Source: Kutzneria buriramensis (GTDB taxonomy: Bacteria > Actinomycetota > Actinomycetes > Mycobacteriales > Pseudonocardiaceae). Taken from it: 64,000 nt of DNA. Below, in pieces: positions 1-8,781 of the stretch. The notes beneath the pieces are model-generated. The model was not told the DNA's origin. It did not search any database and worked only from the letters and a program-made list of their open reading frames with translations. The stretch spans positions 232,628 through 296,627 of the forward strand of contig NZ_QUNO01000017.1 in NCBI RefSeq assembly GCF_003387475.1. The letters run 5' to 3'. Each line of letters starts with the position of its first letter. Position 1 is the first letter of the stretch. The position numbers and the translations under genes were made by a program.

Positions 1-1216
1 AGGCCCTGGGCGCCCTCGATGCCAACGGCGTCACCGATCGCGGCCGCCGCATCGCCGAGCTGGGCCTGCACCCGCGCCTCGGCCGCGCCCTCCTCGACGG
101 CGCGCAGGAGCTCGGCGCACGGCCCGCCGCCGAGGTGGTCGCGCTGCTGGACGACGACTCCGTCGCCAGGTCCAGCGATGTCGACACGGCGCTCCGACAG
201 CTCCGCCAGGACCGGCCGCACAGCTGGCAACGCGAGGTCCAGCGGCTCACGAAGCTCGTCACCGGCCCCGACGCGACGCGGGACGACCCTGCGCTCGTCG
301 TCGCCCTGGCCCACCCCGAACGACTGGCCAAGCGCAGGGAACCGGGCTCCCGCAGCTACCTGATGGCCGGCGGCACCGCCGTCGAGACGGACGGCCCGAA
401 CGACAGCGAGTGGCTCGCGGTCGCCGTCGCGGACCGTGAACCTGGCCGCGCGCACGGCAAGGTCCGGTTGGCGGCCCGAGCGGACCAGGAGTTGGCCGAA
501 CGGGCCGCGCCGGCGCTGTTGTCCGAGGCGGACGAGGTGATCTGGGCCACTGGCGACATCGTCGCCCGCCACGTCCGACGGCTCGGCTCGATCGTCCTCG
601 TCGAACGTCCGATCGCCAGGCCCGATCCCGACCAGCTACGTGAGGCGCTGACGGCCGGCCTGCACAGGGAAGGCGTCGGTCTCCTGCGGTGGACGCAGGA
701 CGCGACCCGGCAGCGCCAGCGCATGGAGTTCCTGCACGCCCACCTGGGCGATCCCTGGCCGGAGGTTTCGGATGACGCCATCATCCGAAACCTCGACCTG
801 AGCGCCGCGCGGAAACGGGCGGATCTCGCCAACATCAGCGCCCAGCACGTGCTCCAGACGATGCTGCCCTGGCCGGCGGCCGCCCGCCTGGACGAGCTGG
901 CCCCGGACCGGCTCGAGGTGCCCTCCGGCTCGAAGATCCGCGTCGACTACACGGCCGAGGGCCCGGTCCTGCCGGTCAAGGTGCAGGAGGCCTTCGGCTG
1001 GACCGAGACGCCCCGGATCGCCGACGGCCGCGTGCCGGTGCTGCTGCACTGCTCTCCCCCGCCGGACGCCCCGTGGCCGTCACCGGCGATCTGGCGAGTT
1101 TCTGGCGGCAGGGCTACCCGCAGGTGCGCTCCGAGCTGCGCGGCCGCTATCCGAAGCACCCCTGGCCGGAGGATCCGGTGACCGCTACGCCGACTCGCCG
1201 GACGAAACTCCGTTGA
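1..1216 (+). CDS. hrpB: ATP-dependent helicase HrpB, C-terminal part, with a late frameshift
   Basis: The reading frame enters from the left edge (first full codon at 3), so the helicase motor domains lie outside the window. What remains is the region after the helicase core and the HrpB_C domain, recognisable by [12 protein letters not shown] and the segment reading [20 protein letters not shown]. HrpB is a DEAH-box-type ATP-dependent helicase of uncertain substrate. The open frame stops at 1181, but the family's normal ending ([19 protein letters not shown], then KHPWPEDP) is found in the next frame from 1052 to the stop at 1214-1216. One base is missing after the CAC codon at 1047-1049. 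This is either a sequencing error or a real mutation replacing the last ~55 residues. Confidence 0.85.
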
Positions 1217-1235
1217 CCAGGGCATCCTGGTGCGC

Positions 1236-1736
1236 ATGTCGAACTCGACCACCACCGACAAGCTGTTCAAGGTCGCCATCGCGATCAAGGGCCTCGACGG
1301 CCTGGGCCAGCTCGTGCTGGGCATCGTGCTGATCTTCGTCCCGCCCACGCTGATCACCGGCCTGGCCAACGAGGTGGTCACGCGGGACCTGCTCGGCGAC
1401 CCGAGCGGCACGCTGTCCACGCACCTGGAGACCGCCGCGCACAACTTCGCCGACGGCAGCAGCCGCGCGTTCGCCATCGGTTACCTGCTGTTGCACGCCG
1501 TCATCAAGCTGGGCCTGGTGGCGGCGCTGCTGCGCAAGATCATGCCGCTCTACCCGGTGGCCGCGGTGGTGCTGGGCGCCTTCGTGGTCTACGAGGTCTA
1601 CCGGGCGATCAACACCCACTCGATCGCGCTGCCGATCTTCGCCGCGATCGACGTGGTGATCATCATCCTGGTCATCCGCGAATACCAGCAGTTGCGGCGC
1701 GAGCGCGCGGAGTCCTCGACGGACGCTCACATGTGA
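1236..1736 (+). CDS. DUF2127 family membrane protein
   Basis: A 166-residue protein with about four hydrophobic segments, near residues 18-36, 83-97, 103-121 and 128-146. The pattern KGLDGLGQLVLGIVLIF, followed by TDKLF-type N-terminal lead-in and a charged C-terminus, fits the DUF2127 family of small predicted integral membrane proteins of unknown function. The ATG at 1236 is used; an in-frame GTG at 1230 is equally possible and neither has a strong ribosome binding site. It lies 19 bases after the restored hrpB stop, so it may be co-transcribed with hrpB. No specific function can be inferred. Confidence 0.8.
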   Translation: MSNSTTTDKLFKVAIAIKGLDGLGQLVLGIVLIFVPPTLITGLANEVVTRDLLGDPSGTLSTHLETAAHNFADGSSRAFAIGYLLLHAVIKLGLVAALLRKIMPLYPVAAVVLGAFVVYEVYRAINTHSIALPIFAAIDVVIIILVIREYQQLRRERAESSTDAHM

Positions 1737-1779
1737 TCAAGAACGTCGAACTGTCAAGGATCCTGGCGCGTACTGGAGT

Positions 1780-1817
1780 GTGACGAAGTCCGGGTCTGCC
1801 CGATTGGACTTCGCCAC
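1780..1817 (+). promoter_or_regulatory. Imperfect dyad upstream of first glutamate-binding lipoprotein gene
   Basis: The arms CGAAGTCC (1784-1791) and GGACTTCG (1806-1813) pair exactly, and after one mismatch GTG/CAC extends the stem to 11 of 12 pairs. The 14-base loop contains its own GGG...CCC. It ends 50 bases before the start codon. The paralogous gene downstream has an analogous dyad that also opens with GTGAC(A/G)AAGT, so a shared operator or leader structure is likely. The ligand or protein is unknown. Confidence 0.5.
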
Positions 1818-1867
1818 CTCCGGTTTGTTAGGCAGTGCAGGCCGCCTCGACCTTAAGGGGACCTCAC

Positions 1868-2701
1868 ATGCGCCTGCGGGGATCATTACGAGCGACCGCC
1901 GCACTCGCCGCCCTCGCACTGCTCGCCGCCTGCGGAACCGGCGACGGACCCGCCGGCTCGCTGACCGCGGCCGCCGGCCAGGGCAAGCTCACCATCGGCA
2001 TCCGGTTCGACCAGCCGGGCATCGGCGAGAAGACGCTCAACGGCCAGTACACGGGCTTCGACGTCGACGTGGCGCGCTACGTCGCCAACGAGCTGGGCGT
2101 GGACCCCTCGAACATCACCTGGAAGGAAGCCCAGCCGGCGGACCGGGAGACGTTGCTCACCACCGGCAAGGTCGACATGGTGGTGGCCGCGTACACGATC
2201 AACGACAAGCGCAAGAAGCTCGTCGACTTCGCCGGCCCCTACTTCACCGTCGGCCAGGACCTGCTGGTGCGGATGAGTGACGACTCGATCACCGGGCCGC
2301 AGTCGCTGAACGGCAAGAAGCTCTGCTCGGTCGCCGGTTCCACGTCCGCGCAACAGGTGAAGGACAAGTTCGCACAGCAGACCACTCTGGTCGAGTACGG
2401 CCGGTATTCGGACTGCGTCACGGCGTTGCTGGCCAACATTGTCGACGCCGTCACCACCGACGACGTCATTCTCGCTGGTTACGCCGCGCAGAACCCCGAA
2501 CTACTCAAGGTCGTCGGCAAACCGTTCACCAAGGACTCGTACGGAATCGGCCTGCGCAAAGGCGACGAAGGCGGCCGCGAAAAGGTCGACGCGGCGCTGC
2601 AGAAAATGGTTTCCACCGGGGCCTGGCGCTCGGCTCTCCAGAGCAACGTCGGCAGCTCGGGCTACCAGTTGCCGTCGCCGCCGGCCATCACGGAGCGCTG
2701 A
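1868..2701 (+). CDS. Glutamate/amino-acid ABC transporter substrate-binding lipoprotein, copy 1
   Basis: 277 residues. The ATG at 1868 follows an AAGGGGA ribosome binding site and opens a lipoprotein signal peptide ending in the lipobox LLAAC. The mature part is a family 3 periplasmic-type binding protein (SBP_bac_3): GKLTIGIRFDQPGIGEKT, GFDVDVARYVANELGV, the KVDMVVAAYTIN ligand-site strand and the FAGPYF motif. This family captures glutamate or polar amino acids for GluBCD-type ABC importers at the outer membrane face. No permease or ATPase is adjacent. It is followed by a close paralogue in the same direction, so this is a tandem duplication. Substrate specificity is inferred from family resemblance only. 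Confidence 0.85.
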   Translation: MRLRGSLRATAALAALALLAACGTGDGPAGSLTAAAGQGKLTIGIRFDQPGIGEKTLNGQYTGFDVDVARYVANELGVDPSNITWKEAQPADRETLLTTGKVDMVVAAYTINDKRKKLVDFAGPYFTVGQDLLVRMSDDSITGPQSLNGKKLCSVAGSTSAQQVKDKFAQQTTLVEYGRYSDCVTALLANIVDAVTTDDVILAGYAAQNPELLKVVGKPFTKDSYGIGLRKGDEGGREKVDAALQKMVSTGAWRSALQSNVGSSGYQLPSPPAITER

Positions 2702-2769
2702 CCGGCGATTACTCCGGCACGACACCCCCGCCCGCAAATAGGCATGTTGATCTTCCAAAATTAACCTGG

Positions 2770-2797
2770 AAATTCCGGACACCGCCGTCCGGAATTT
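2770..2797 (+). terminator. Hairpin after first binding-protein gene
   Basis: A perfect 11-bp stem, AAATTCCGGAC with GTCCGGAATTT, closes a 6-base loop. It sits 69 bases after the stop of the first lipoprotein gene and before the promoter region of the second. There is no long T run, but the stem is strong and AT-closed, so it probably ends the first transcript. Confidence 0.6.
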
Positions 2798-2816
2798 CGC
2801 TCTGGCGCGCAGAGAT

Positions 2817-2877
2817 CTGCTGTGACAAAGTTCAAGACCCATTCGAAGGGTTCGACAGTTTCGCTTTGTCACAGCAG
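2817..2877 (+). promoter_or_regulatory. Perfect 14-bp inverted repeat upstream of second glutamate-binding lipoprotein gene
   Basis: CTGCTGTGACAAAG at 2817-2830 is repeated exactly in reverse complement at 2864-2877, with 33 bases between, which themselves contain a weaker AGACCC...GGGTTCGA pairing. The structure ends 33 bases before the start codon. Its GTGACAAAGT arm resembles the dyad upstream of the paralogue at 1780-1817. It could be a bipartite operator or an RNA leader hairpin. Confidence 0.55.
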
Positions 2878-2910
2878 GCAGTCCCGACTCGACCTCGAGG
2901 GGGCCCGATC

Positions 2911-3744
2911 ATGCGCCCGCGAAAACTATTACGAGCGGCGGCCGCACTCGCCGCGTTGGCCCTGTTCACGACGGCCTGCGGCGCGGACGGCCATCCGGGC
3001 TCGCTGAGTGCGGACGCCGCCGCCGGCAAACTCACCATCGGAATTCGCTACGACCAGCCCGGACTCGGCGAGAAGACGCTCAACGGGAAGTTCCAGGGCT
3101 TCGACGTCGAGGTGGCCAGGTACGTGGCCGGCGAGCTGGGCGTGAAGCCGGAGAACATCACCTGGAAGGAAGCCCAGCCGGCCAACCGGGAGAAGCTGCT
3201 GACCGGCGGACAGGTCGACATGGTCGTGGCCGCCTACACCATCAGCGACGAGCGCAAGAAGCTCGTCGACTTCGCCGGCCCGTACTTCCATCTCGGCCAG
3301 GACCTGCTGGTGCGGCTGGACGACAACTCGATCACCGGGCCGGAGTCGCTGAACGGCAAGCGCCTGTGCACGACGGTCGGCACCACCTCGGCCCAGGCGG
3401 TGAAGGACCAGTTCGCGCACGAGGTGACGCTCGTCGAGTACCCGCGGTACACCGACTGCATCACCGCGCTGCTGGCCGGCCTCGTCGACGCGGTCACCAC
3501 CGGCGACGTGATCCTCGCCGGCTACGCGGCGCAGAACCCCGAGCTGCTCCGGGTCGTCGGCAAGCCGTTCACCAACGACTTCTACGGCATCGGCCTGCGC
3601 AAGGGCGACCCGAACGGCAAGGCGCGGGTGAACGCCGCCATCGAGAAGATGGTCTCCACCGGCGCCTGGACCGCGGCGGCGAAGGCCAATCTCGGCGCCT
3701 CCGGCTACCAGCTGCCCAAACCGCCGGCCATCACCGAGCGCTGA
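2911..3744 (+). CDS. Glutamate/amino-acid ABC transporter substrate-binding lipoprotein, copy 2
   Basis: 277 residues, the same length as its upstream neighbour and clearly its paralogue over the whole length (shared GKLTIGIR, TWKEAQPA, DMVVAAYTI, FAGPYF, AAQNPELL and GYQLP segments). The ATG at 2911 comes after a GAGGGGG ribosome binding site and starts a signal peptide with lipobox LFTTAC. It belongs to the SBP_bac_3 family that delivers glutamate-like amino acids to ABC importers. As with copy 1 no transporter subunits are encoded nearby, so these proteins must share a permease encoded elsewhere or act as sensors. The separate upstream dyads and the hairpin between the genes suggest independent transcripts. 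Confidence 0.85.
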   Translation: MRPRKLLRAAAALAALALFTTACGADGHPGSLSADAAAGKLTIGIRYDQPGLGEKTLNGKFQGFDVEVARYVAGELGVKPENITWKEAQPANREKLLTGGQVDMVVAAYTISDERKKLVDFAGPYFHLGQDLLVRLDDNSITGPESLNGKRLCTTVGTTSAQAVKDQFAHEVTLVEYPRYTDCITALLAGLVDAVTTGDVILAGYAAQNPELLRVVGKPFTNDFYGIGLRKGDPNGKARVNAAIEKMVSTGAWTAAAKANLGASGYQLPKPPAITER

Positions 3745-3763
3745 GCGTCGGTAGCGTGGCGGC

Positions 3764-4726
3764 ATGCGCCTGCTGATCGGCTTCGACCAGTACCCGCTCG
3801 ACCCGTTCCACGACCTGCTGCCCGGTTGGGACGTGGCCAGGACCACGCCGGACCGGTTCGCCGAGCTCGGCGTCGACGCGGACGTGCTGTGCCCGATCGC
3901 CGCGCGGGTGGACGCCGGCCTGATCGCCGCCGGCCGGTGCGGGCTGGTCCAGCAGTTCGGCGTGGGGCTGGAGAACGTCGACATCGACGCCGCCACCGCG
4001 GCCGGGGTGCTGGTGTCGCGGCTGCCCGGCGACGTCACCGGCAATGCCGACAGCGTCGCCGAGCTCGCCGTGCTGCTCGCGCTGGCGCTCAGCCGCCGGC
4101 TCGACGGGGCGCGGCAGGCCCTGCGCGACCGGCAGTGGGCGCAGCCGGTGGGGCGGGCGCTGTTCGGCGGCACGATGGCGATCGTCGGGCTGGGCGCGAT
4201 CGGCGCGGCGGTGGCGAAACGGTTGGCGGGCTTCGATGTCCGACTGCTCGGCGTGCGCGAGCATCCGGAGCTGGGCGGGCCGCCGGAGGTCGGGCAGGTG
4301 GTCGGGACAGACCGGCTGCTCGACGTGCTCGGCGAGGCGGACGTCGTCGTCAGCGGCCTGACGTTCGGCGAGCACAACCGCAACTTCTTCGACGCCGCGG
4401 CGTTCGCGGCGATGAAGCCGGGGGCGCTGTTCGTGAACGTCGCGCGGGGCGGCCTGGTCGACGAGGCCGCCCTGCTGGCGGCGCTGGAGTCCGGGCACAT
4501 CGCCGGGGCCGGGCTGGACGTGCACGCCGTGGAGCCGGCCGACCCGGCGAGCCCGTTGGTCAATCACCCCAACGTGATCGCCACCCCGCACGTGGCCGGC
4601 GTGACCGAGCAGATGATGCAGCGCTCGGTCATCGCCTTCACGGACAACCTCAAGCGGTACGAGGCCGGTGAGCCGCTGCTGTGGACGGTGAACTCAGAGG
4701 GTGCGCAGCGCCGGCCACAGCGCTGA
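3764..4726 (+). CDS. D-isomer-specific 2-hydroxyacid dehydrogenase
   Basis: 320 residues, normal for the family, which reduces 2-keto acids (or oxidises D-2-hydroxy acids) with NAD(P)H in the cytosol. The Rossmann glycine motif GLGAIGAAVAKRL lies near residue 142. The catalytic signature is complete: the Arg in NVARGGLVDEAAL, the Glu in DVHAVEPAD and the His in ATPHVAG. The ATG at 3764 lies only 19 bases after the preceding lipoprotein gene, so it could be read through from that gene. The 3' end overlaps the convergent glycosyltransferase gene by 33 bases. Substrate is not identifiable from sequence. Confidence 0.85.
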   Translation: MRLLIGFDQYPLDPFHDLLPGWDVARTTPDRFAELGVDADVLCPIAARVDAGLIAAGRCGLVQQFGVGLENVDIDAATAAGVLVSRLPGDVTGNADSVAELAVLLALALSRRLDGARQALRDRQWAQPVGRALFGGTMAIVGLGAIGAAVAKRLAGFDVRLLGVREHPELGGPPEVGQVVGTDRLLDVLGEADVVVSGLTFGEHNRNFFDAAAFAAMKPGALFVNVARGGLVDEAALLAALESGHIAGAGLDVHAVEPADPASPLVNHPNVIATPHVAGVTEQMMQRSVIAFTDNLKRYEAGEPLLWTVNSEGAQRRPQR

Positions 4727-6196
4727 CCACGGCTCGTCACGGTCGGTGCACAGGTAGATCGGCGCGCCCTGGTAGCCGTTCTGGATGCCGAGCTTGTTAT
4801 CCACTGTGGACACTCGGGCGACGGTGCGGAAGTGTCGGCGCATCAGGTCGGAGTTGTTGTCGCCCACGTACAGCACGTTCGTCGCGCTCTCCGGCGGCAC
4901 GCCGAAGTACCAGTAGCCGCGGTTCGGACCGTAGGGCTCGGGCAGGCCGCGTTCGGGGCCGTACATGGACATCACGCTTGCCGACCAGTAGGTGTCGCCG
5001 ACGATCGCCGTGTGCGCGCGGACATCATCGGGCAGCGCGCGGTAGGCGTCGGCGACCTCGTCGGCCATCTGCGGCCAGCCCACGCTCTCGAAGTCGATGA
5101 AGGACGAGACCTCGTCGGAGCCCCGGAGCGACTCCACCGGCCGGGTCGGCAGCGCAAAGACCACCAGCGCGACCGAGGCCAGGAACGCCGGCCACGCCAC
5201 CCACGGCACCCACCGCTTCCGCCCCTCCAGGCCGACCGCGCCGACCGCCCACAGCACGGGCAGGATGCCGGCGGCGTAGTACGGCCGGCCGCCGGTCGCG
5301 ATGAACACCACGATCAGGCCGATGGCGGTGATGCCGAGAAACCTGAGCTGCGGCAGCCGGAACGTGCGCCACAGGCCGTACAGACCGAGCGGCACACCGA
5401 CGATTCCGCTGTAGAGGGCCAGGACCACCAGGAAGCCGCCCGCGCCGCCGATGTTCGCGTGCTCGTCGGCGGCGATCACGCTGCTCATCTCCAGCTGCGG
5501 CCAGCCGTTGCGGGCCTGCCAGAGCAGCGCCGGCACGGACGTCAGCACGGCGATCGCGGCGCCCAGCCACAACATGGGCCGGCGCAGCAGGTCCCGGGGC
5601 CCGGCGAGGAGGATCGCCGCGGCGGCGATCAGCCAGAAGAAGACGATCAGGTACTTGCCCTGCGACGTGACCGCCGTGACCAGGCCGGCCCAGAGCAGCA
5701 GGCGGTCCTCCCGCACCCGGATCCACCGGACCAGCAGCCAGGTGATCACCGCCCACAGGAATGGGTCCACAGTGGACGTGGCGAGCAGATGCCCGCCGCC
5801 GGCGAGGAAAGGCGCGACGGCGTAGGCGGCGGCCGTGATGACCTGGGCCCGGCGCTCGCCGCCGAGCTCCCGGGCCATCAGCGCCGCGACGAAGACGCCG
5901 GCCACCGTGGCCAGGATCGCCGGAATCCTCAGCACCACGAGGTTTCCCGGCGCAATGGTGTCCGCGATCAGCGCCAGGAACGGCACCAGCGGCGGCTGGT
6001 CGACGTAGCCGAAGTCGAGATGGTGGCCGGCGGCGACGAAGTACAGCTCGTCGCCGAAGTAGCCGTAGCGGCCGGCCGTGGCCAGCAGCGTGATGCCCAG
6101 TAGTCCAGCGATGATCGCGACCGGCCGCACGGCAAGTGCGGCAACGTCCACGGCGCTGCTGGGGACAGTGGTCGTGGTTCCCCCGGATTGCCGCAC
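4694..6196 (-). CDS. GT39/ArnT-like membrane glycosyltransferase
   Basis: About 500 residues with eleven or so hydrophobic segments. The first extracytoplasmic loop carries RYGYFGDELYF followed by HLDFGYVDQPPLVPF, the acidic catalytic motif and signature of GT-C enzymes of the ArnT/Pmt (GT39) type, which transfer sugars from polyprenyl-phosphate donors on the outer side of the membrane. The GTG at 6196 is preferred because a GAGGGGGGA ribosome binding site lies 7 bases upstream; the longer ATG start at 6232 has no clear site. The C-terminal ~160 residues form an exported globular domain. The acceptor is unknown. Confidence 0.8.
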   Translation of the reverse strand: MRQSGGTTTTVPSSAVDVAALAVRPVAIIAGLLGITLLATAGRYGYFGDELYFVAAGHHLDFGYVDQPPLVPFLALIADTIAPGNLVVLRIPAILATVAGVFVAALMARELGGERRAQVITAAAYAVAPFLAGGGHLLATSTVDPFLWAVITWLLVRWIRVREDRLLLWAGLVTAVTSQGKYLIVFFWLIAAAAILLAGPRDLLRRPMLWLGAAIAVLTSVPALLWQARNGWPQLEMSSVIAADEHANIGGAGGFLVVLALYSGIVGVPLGLYGLWRTFRLPQLRFLGITAIGLIVVFIATGGRPYYAAGILPVLWAVGAVGLEGRKRWVPWVAWPAFLASVALVVFALPTRPVESLRGSDEVSSFIDFESVGWPQMADEVADAYRALPDDVRAHTAIVGDTYWSASVMSMYGPERGLPEPYGPNRGYWYFGVPPESATNVLYVGDNNSDLMRRHFRTVARVSTVDNKLGIQNGYQGAPIYLCTDRDEPWSALWPALRTL

Positions 6197-6343
6197 TTGC
6201 CGTTCCCCCCTCGTTTTCCCAACGAGGACCATCCAACCCGGACGGCCGCCGCCGCCGACAGCGCGGAAAGTGCCCGGCGGCTGATACTTTCGTAGGTGCC
6301 GGCGCTACCTAAGGCGGATTGTCGGACTGGGTAGGGTCGAGAG

Positions 6344-7528
6344 GTGACCCGACCGCGTTGGCGCGACGCCTTCTTCCTGCTGTCGCCGTTCGCCACCGTG
6401 CTCGGCGTCATGATGGTCATCTGGGCGGTCTACGGGCCACCGGAGACGTTCCACGAGTGGACCCAGACGTTCATCCAGCTGCCGTCGGCGGTCGCGCTGC
6501 TGTGGCACCGCAAGGCGCCGCTGCTCCTGCTGGCGCTGTGCGCGGCGTCCGCCATCGCCATGACGGTGTCGGCGTACACGGATCCGCAGCTGTTCGTCGG
6601 CGACCTGAACACGAACCCGCAGTGGGTGCCGCTGGCCACGCCGTTCGCGGTCGGCGTCGCGTTCAAGCGGATCCCCGGATCGTGCCGGATGTGGGCGTGC
6701 ACGGCGCTGCTGATCGTGATCTCCACCCGCTGCTGGGCGCCGTCGTTCGACGCCGTCACCGGCGGCGCGTTCTTCACCCTGTTCCCCGCTCTGTTCGGGC
6801 TCTACATCGGCAACCGGGCCAGCCTGATCCGGGCGCTGACCGATCGGGCCGAGCGGGCGGAGCGGGAGCAGGAGCTGCTCGCCGAGCAGGCCCGCGCCGA
6901 CGAACGCGTGCGGCTGGCCGGGGAGATGCACGACGTCGTCACGCACCGAGTGAGCCTCATGGTGCTGCAAGCGGGCGCCCTGCGGATCACCGCGCCCGAC
7001 GACGCCACCCGGACCGCCGCCGAGGAGCTGCGGGAGGCCGGCTGCCAGGCGCTCGACGAGCTGCGGGATCTGGTCGGCGTGTTGCGGGCGCAGTCCGGGG
7101 CGGACGAGGAGGAGCAGACCGACGCCGTGCGGCTGCCCGATCTGGCAGAGCTGGTCGCGGAGTCCCGGGGCGTCGGCATGTCGGTGGAGCTGATCGTGGA
7201 CGGCAATCCCCTGCTGACCGCGCCGGTGGTCGGCCGCACCGCGTACCGGGTCGTGCAGGAGGCGCTCACCAACGTCCGCAAGCACGCGCCGGACGCCCGC
7301 ACCCGCGTGCACGTCCGCTACGGCGCCGATCGCGTGCGGCTGACCGTGCGCAACGGGCCGTCGCAGCGGACCGGCGAGCTCGGCGACAGCGGCTCCGGCA
7401 CGGGCCTGCTCGGGCTGCGGCAGCGGGTCGAGCTGGTCAGCGGCCGTTTCACCGCCGCCGCGCGGCCCGACGGCGGGTTCGAGGTCGATGCGATACTGCC
7501 CGCGTTCGTGCCGACGACGGAGAGCTGA
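6344..7528 (+). CDS. Sensor histidine kinase (NarL-type, HisKA_3)
   Basis: 394 residues. The N-terminal half has about five transmembrane helices (residues ~10-30, 40-70, 85-100, 108-130, 135-155). A coiled linker of the EREQELLAEQARADERVR type leads into the dimerisation domain with the phosphoacceptor His196 in RLAGEMHDVVTHRVS. The HATPase_c domain shows VVQEALTNVRKHA (N box) and SGSGTGLLGLRQRVEL (G box). GTG start at 6344. It is co-transcribed with the response regulator that begins 1 base after its stop, and presumably phosphorylates it. The membrane domain is untypical, so the stimulus cannot be named. Confidence 0.92.
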   Translation: MTRPRWRDAFFLLSPFATVLGVMMVIWAVYGPPETFHEWTQTFIQLPSAVALLWHRKAPLLLLALCAASAIAMTVSAYTDPQLFVGDLNTNPQWVPLATPFAVGVAFKRIPGSCRMWACTALLIVISTRCWAPSFDAVTGGAFFTLFPALFGLYIGNRASLIRALTDRAERAEREQELLAEQARADERVRLAGEMHDVVTHRVSLMVLQAGALRITAPDDATRTAAEELREAGCQALDELRDLVGVLRAQSGADEEEQTDAVRLPDLAELVAESRGVGMSVELIVDGNPLLTAPVVGRTAYRVVQEALTNVRKHAPDARTRVHVRYGADRVRLTVRNGPSQRTGELGDSGSGTGLLGLRQRVELVSGRFTAAARPDGGFEVDAILPAFVPTTES

Positions 7529-7529
7529 C

Positions 7530-8180
7530 GTGATCAAGGTCCTGGTCGTGGACGACGAGCCGATGGTGTGCGCGCACCTGCGGACGATCCTCGGCTCCGC
7601 CCCCGACATCACCATCGTCGACGCCGCGCACGACGGGGCCGCCGCCGTCGAGGCCGTCGTCCGGCACCAGCCGCACGTCGTGCTCATGGACCTGCGGATG
7701 CCCGGCGTCGACGGGCTGACCGCCATCGAGCGCATCGCCGGCCTGCCGTCGCCGCCGACCGTCGTCGCCCTCACCACGTTCGACGCCGACCAGTACGTCA
7801 TCCGCGCCCTGCGCGCCGGCGCCGCCGGCTTCCTGCTCAAGTCCACGCCGCCCGAGGACCTCATCAGCCTCGTCCGCGTCGCCGCCGACGGGCACACCGT
7901 GCTCTCCCCCGCCGCCGCCCGCCGCCTCGTCGCCGCCTCCGCCACCGAGCAGGCCGCCCGCGACAAGGCGTCGTCGCTGATCGCCGACCTCACCGAGCGG
8001 GAGATCGACGTGGTCACCTGCCTCGGCGAGGGCCTGTCCAACGCCCAGATCGCCGCCCGCCTGCACCTGTCCGAGGCCACCGTGAAGGGCTACGTGTCGC
8101 GGATGCTCGTCAAGCTCGACTGCGCCAACCGCACCCAGATCGGCCTGCTCGCCTACGACGCCGGCCTCGTCACCCGCTGA
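7530..8180 (+). CDS. LuxR/NarL-family response regulator
   Basis: 216 residues: receiver domain (VLVVDDEP acid pair, phosphoacceptor Asp54 in HVVLMDLRMPG, Thr in VVALTTFDADQY, Lys in GFLLKSTPPED) and a C-terminal LuxR helix-turn-helix (LTEREIDVVTCLGEGLSNAQ, then ATVKGYVSRML). The GTG start is 1 base past the kinase stop, so the pair is translationally coupled. It acts as a phosphorylation-dependent transcription factor. Its 3' end overlaps the convergent TetR gene by 11 bases. Confidence 0.93.
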   Translation: MIKVLVVDDEPMVCAHLRTILGSAPDITIVDAAHDGAAAVEAVVRHQPHVVLMDLRMPGVDGLTAIERIAGLPSPPTVVALTTFDADQYVIRALRAGAAGFLLKSTPPEDLISLVRVAADGHTVLSPAAARRLVAASATEQAARDKASSLIADLTEREIDVVTCLGEGLSNAQIAARLHLSEATVKGYVSRMLVKLDCANRTQIGLLAYDAGLVTR

Positions 8181-8703
8181 GCCCGGCCAGCACCACCGAC
8201 AGGAGCGTGTCGAACAGCTCCGGGTCGTCCTCGGTAGCCAGGATCAGGCCCTGGACCAGGGCGACGAGGTGGGCGCGGGTGATGTCGGGGCGCACCGCGC
8301 CGGCCTCCTGGGCCCGTACGAGCACGCGGTCGCCGGCGGCCTTGGCGGCGGCGCAGGCGTCGTCGAACTCGGTGCGGTCGCCGAGCACCATCGACATGAC
8401 GCCGATGGCGATGCCCCGGTAGGTCTTGCCGTGCTCGCAGCTGGCCCGGACCCAGTTGGCGAAGGCCTCGGCGGGTTCCTGGCCGGCGAGCTCGTCGATG
8501 TACGTGGTCAGCCCGCGCAGCCGCGCGGACAGCAGCGCCACGAGCAGGGCCTCGCGGTTGGGGAAGTGCCGGTAGAGGGTGCCGATGCCCAGCCCGGCGC
8601 GCCGGGCGATGTCCTCCAGCGAGGCGTCGGCGCCGTGCTCGGTGAACGCCTCGTGGGCGCAGGCCAGCAGGCGCTCGTAGTTGCGTCGGGCATCGGCGCG
8701 CAT
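8170..8703 (-). CDS. TetR-family transcriptional regulator
   Basis: 177 residues. The N-terminal helix-turn-helix reads ASLEDIARRAGLGIGTLYRHF, the canonical TetR recognition segment; the C-terminal ligand/dimer domain is of the SbtR-like type. The ATG at 8703 follows a GAGGGAG ribosome binding site. It is divergent from the LLM oxidoreductase gene, and the 78-base gap contains a perfect palindrome (8721-8737), so it most likely represses itself and that gene. Confidence 0.9.
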   Translation of the reverse strand: MRADARRNYERLLACAHEAFTEHGADASLEDIARRAGLGIGTLYRHFPNREALLVALLSARLRGLTTYIDELAGQEPAEAFANWVRASCEHGKTYRGIAIGVMSMVLGDRTEFDDACAAAKAAGDRVLVRAQEAGAVRPDITRAHLVALVQGLILATEDDPELFDTLLSVVLAGLSG

Positions 8704-8720
8704 CGGAACTCCCTCGACAA

Positions 8721-8737
8721 ACGGAGGTAGCCTCCGT
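8721..8737. promoter_or_regulatory. Probable TetR operator between tetR and LLM oxidoreductase genes
   Basis: ACGGAGG-TAG-CCTCCGT is a perfect 7-bp inverted repeat with a 3-base centre. It lies 18 bases upstream of the TetR start codon. A second half-site-like TCCGGAGG lies at 8751-8758. Spacing and symmetry are typical for TetR-family dimers. Confidence 0.7.
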
Positions 8738-8781
8738 ATGGTCGTCGATATCCGGAGGCGACCTCAGCTTAGGGGAGAGGC

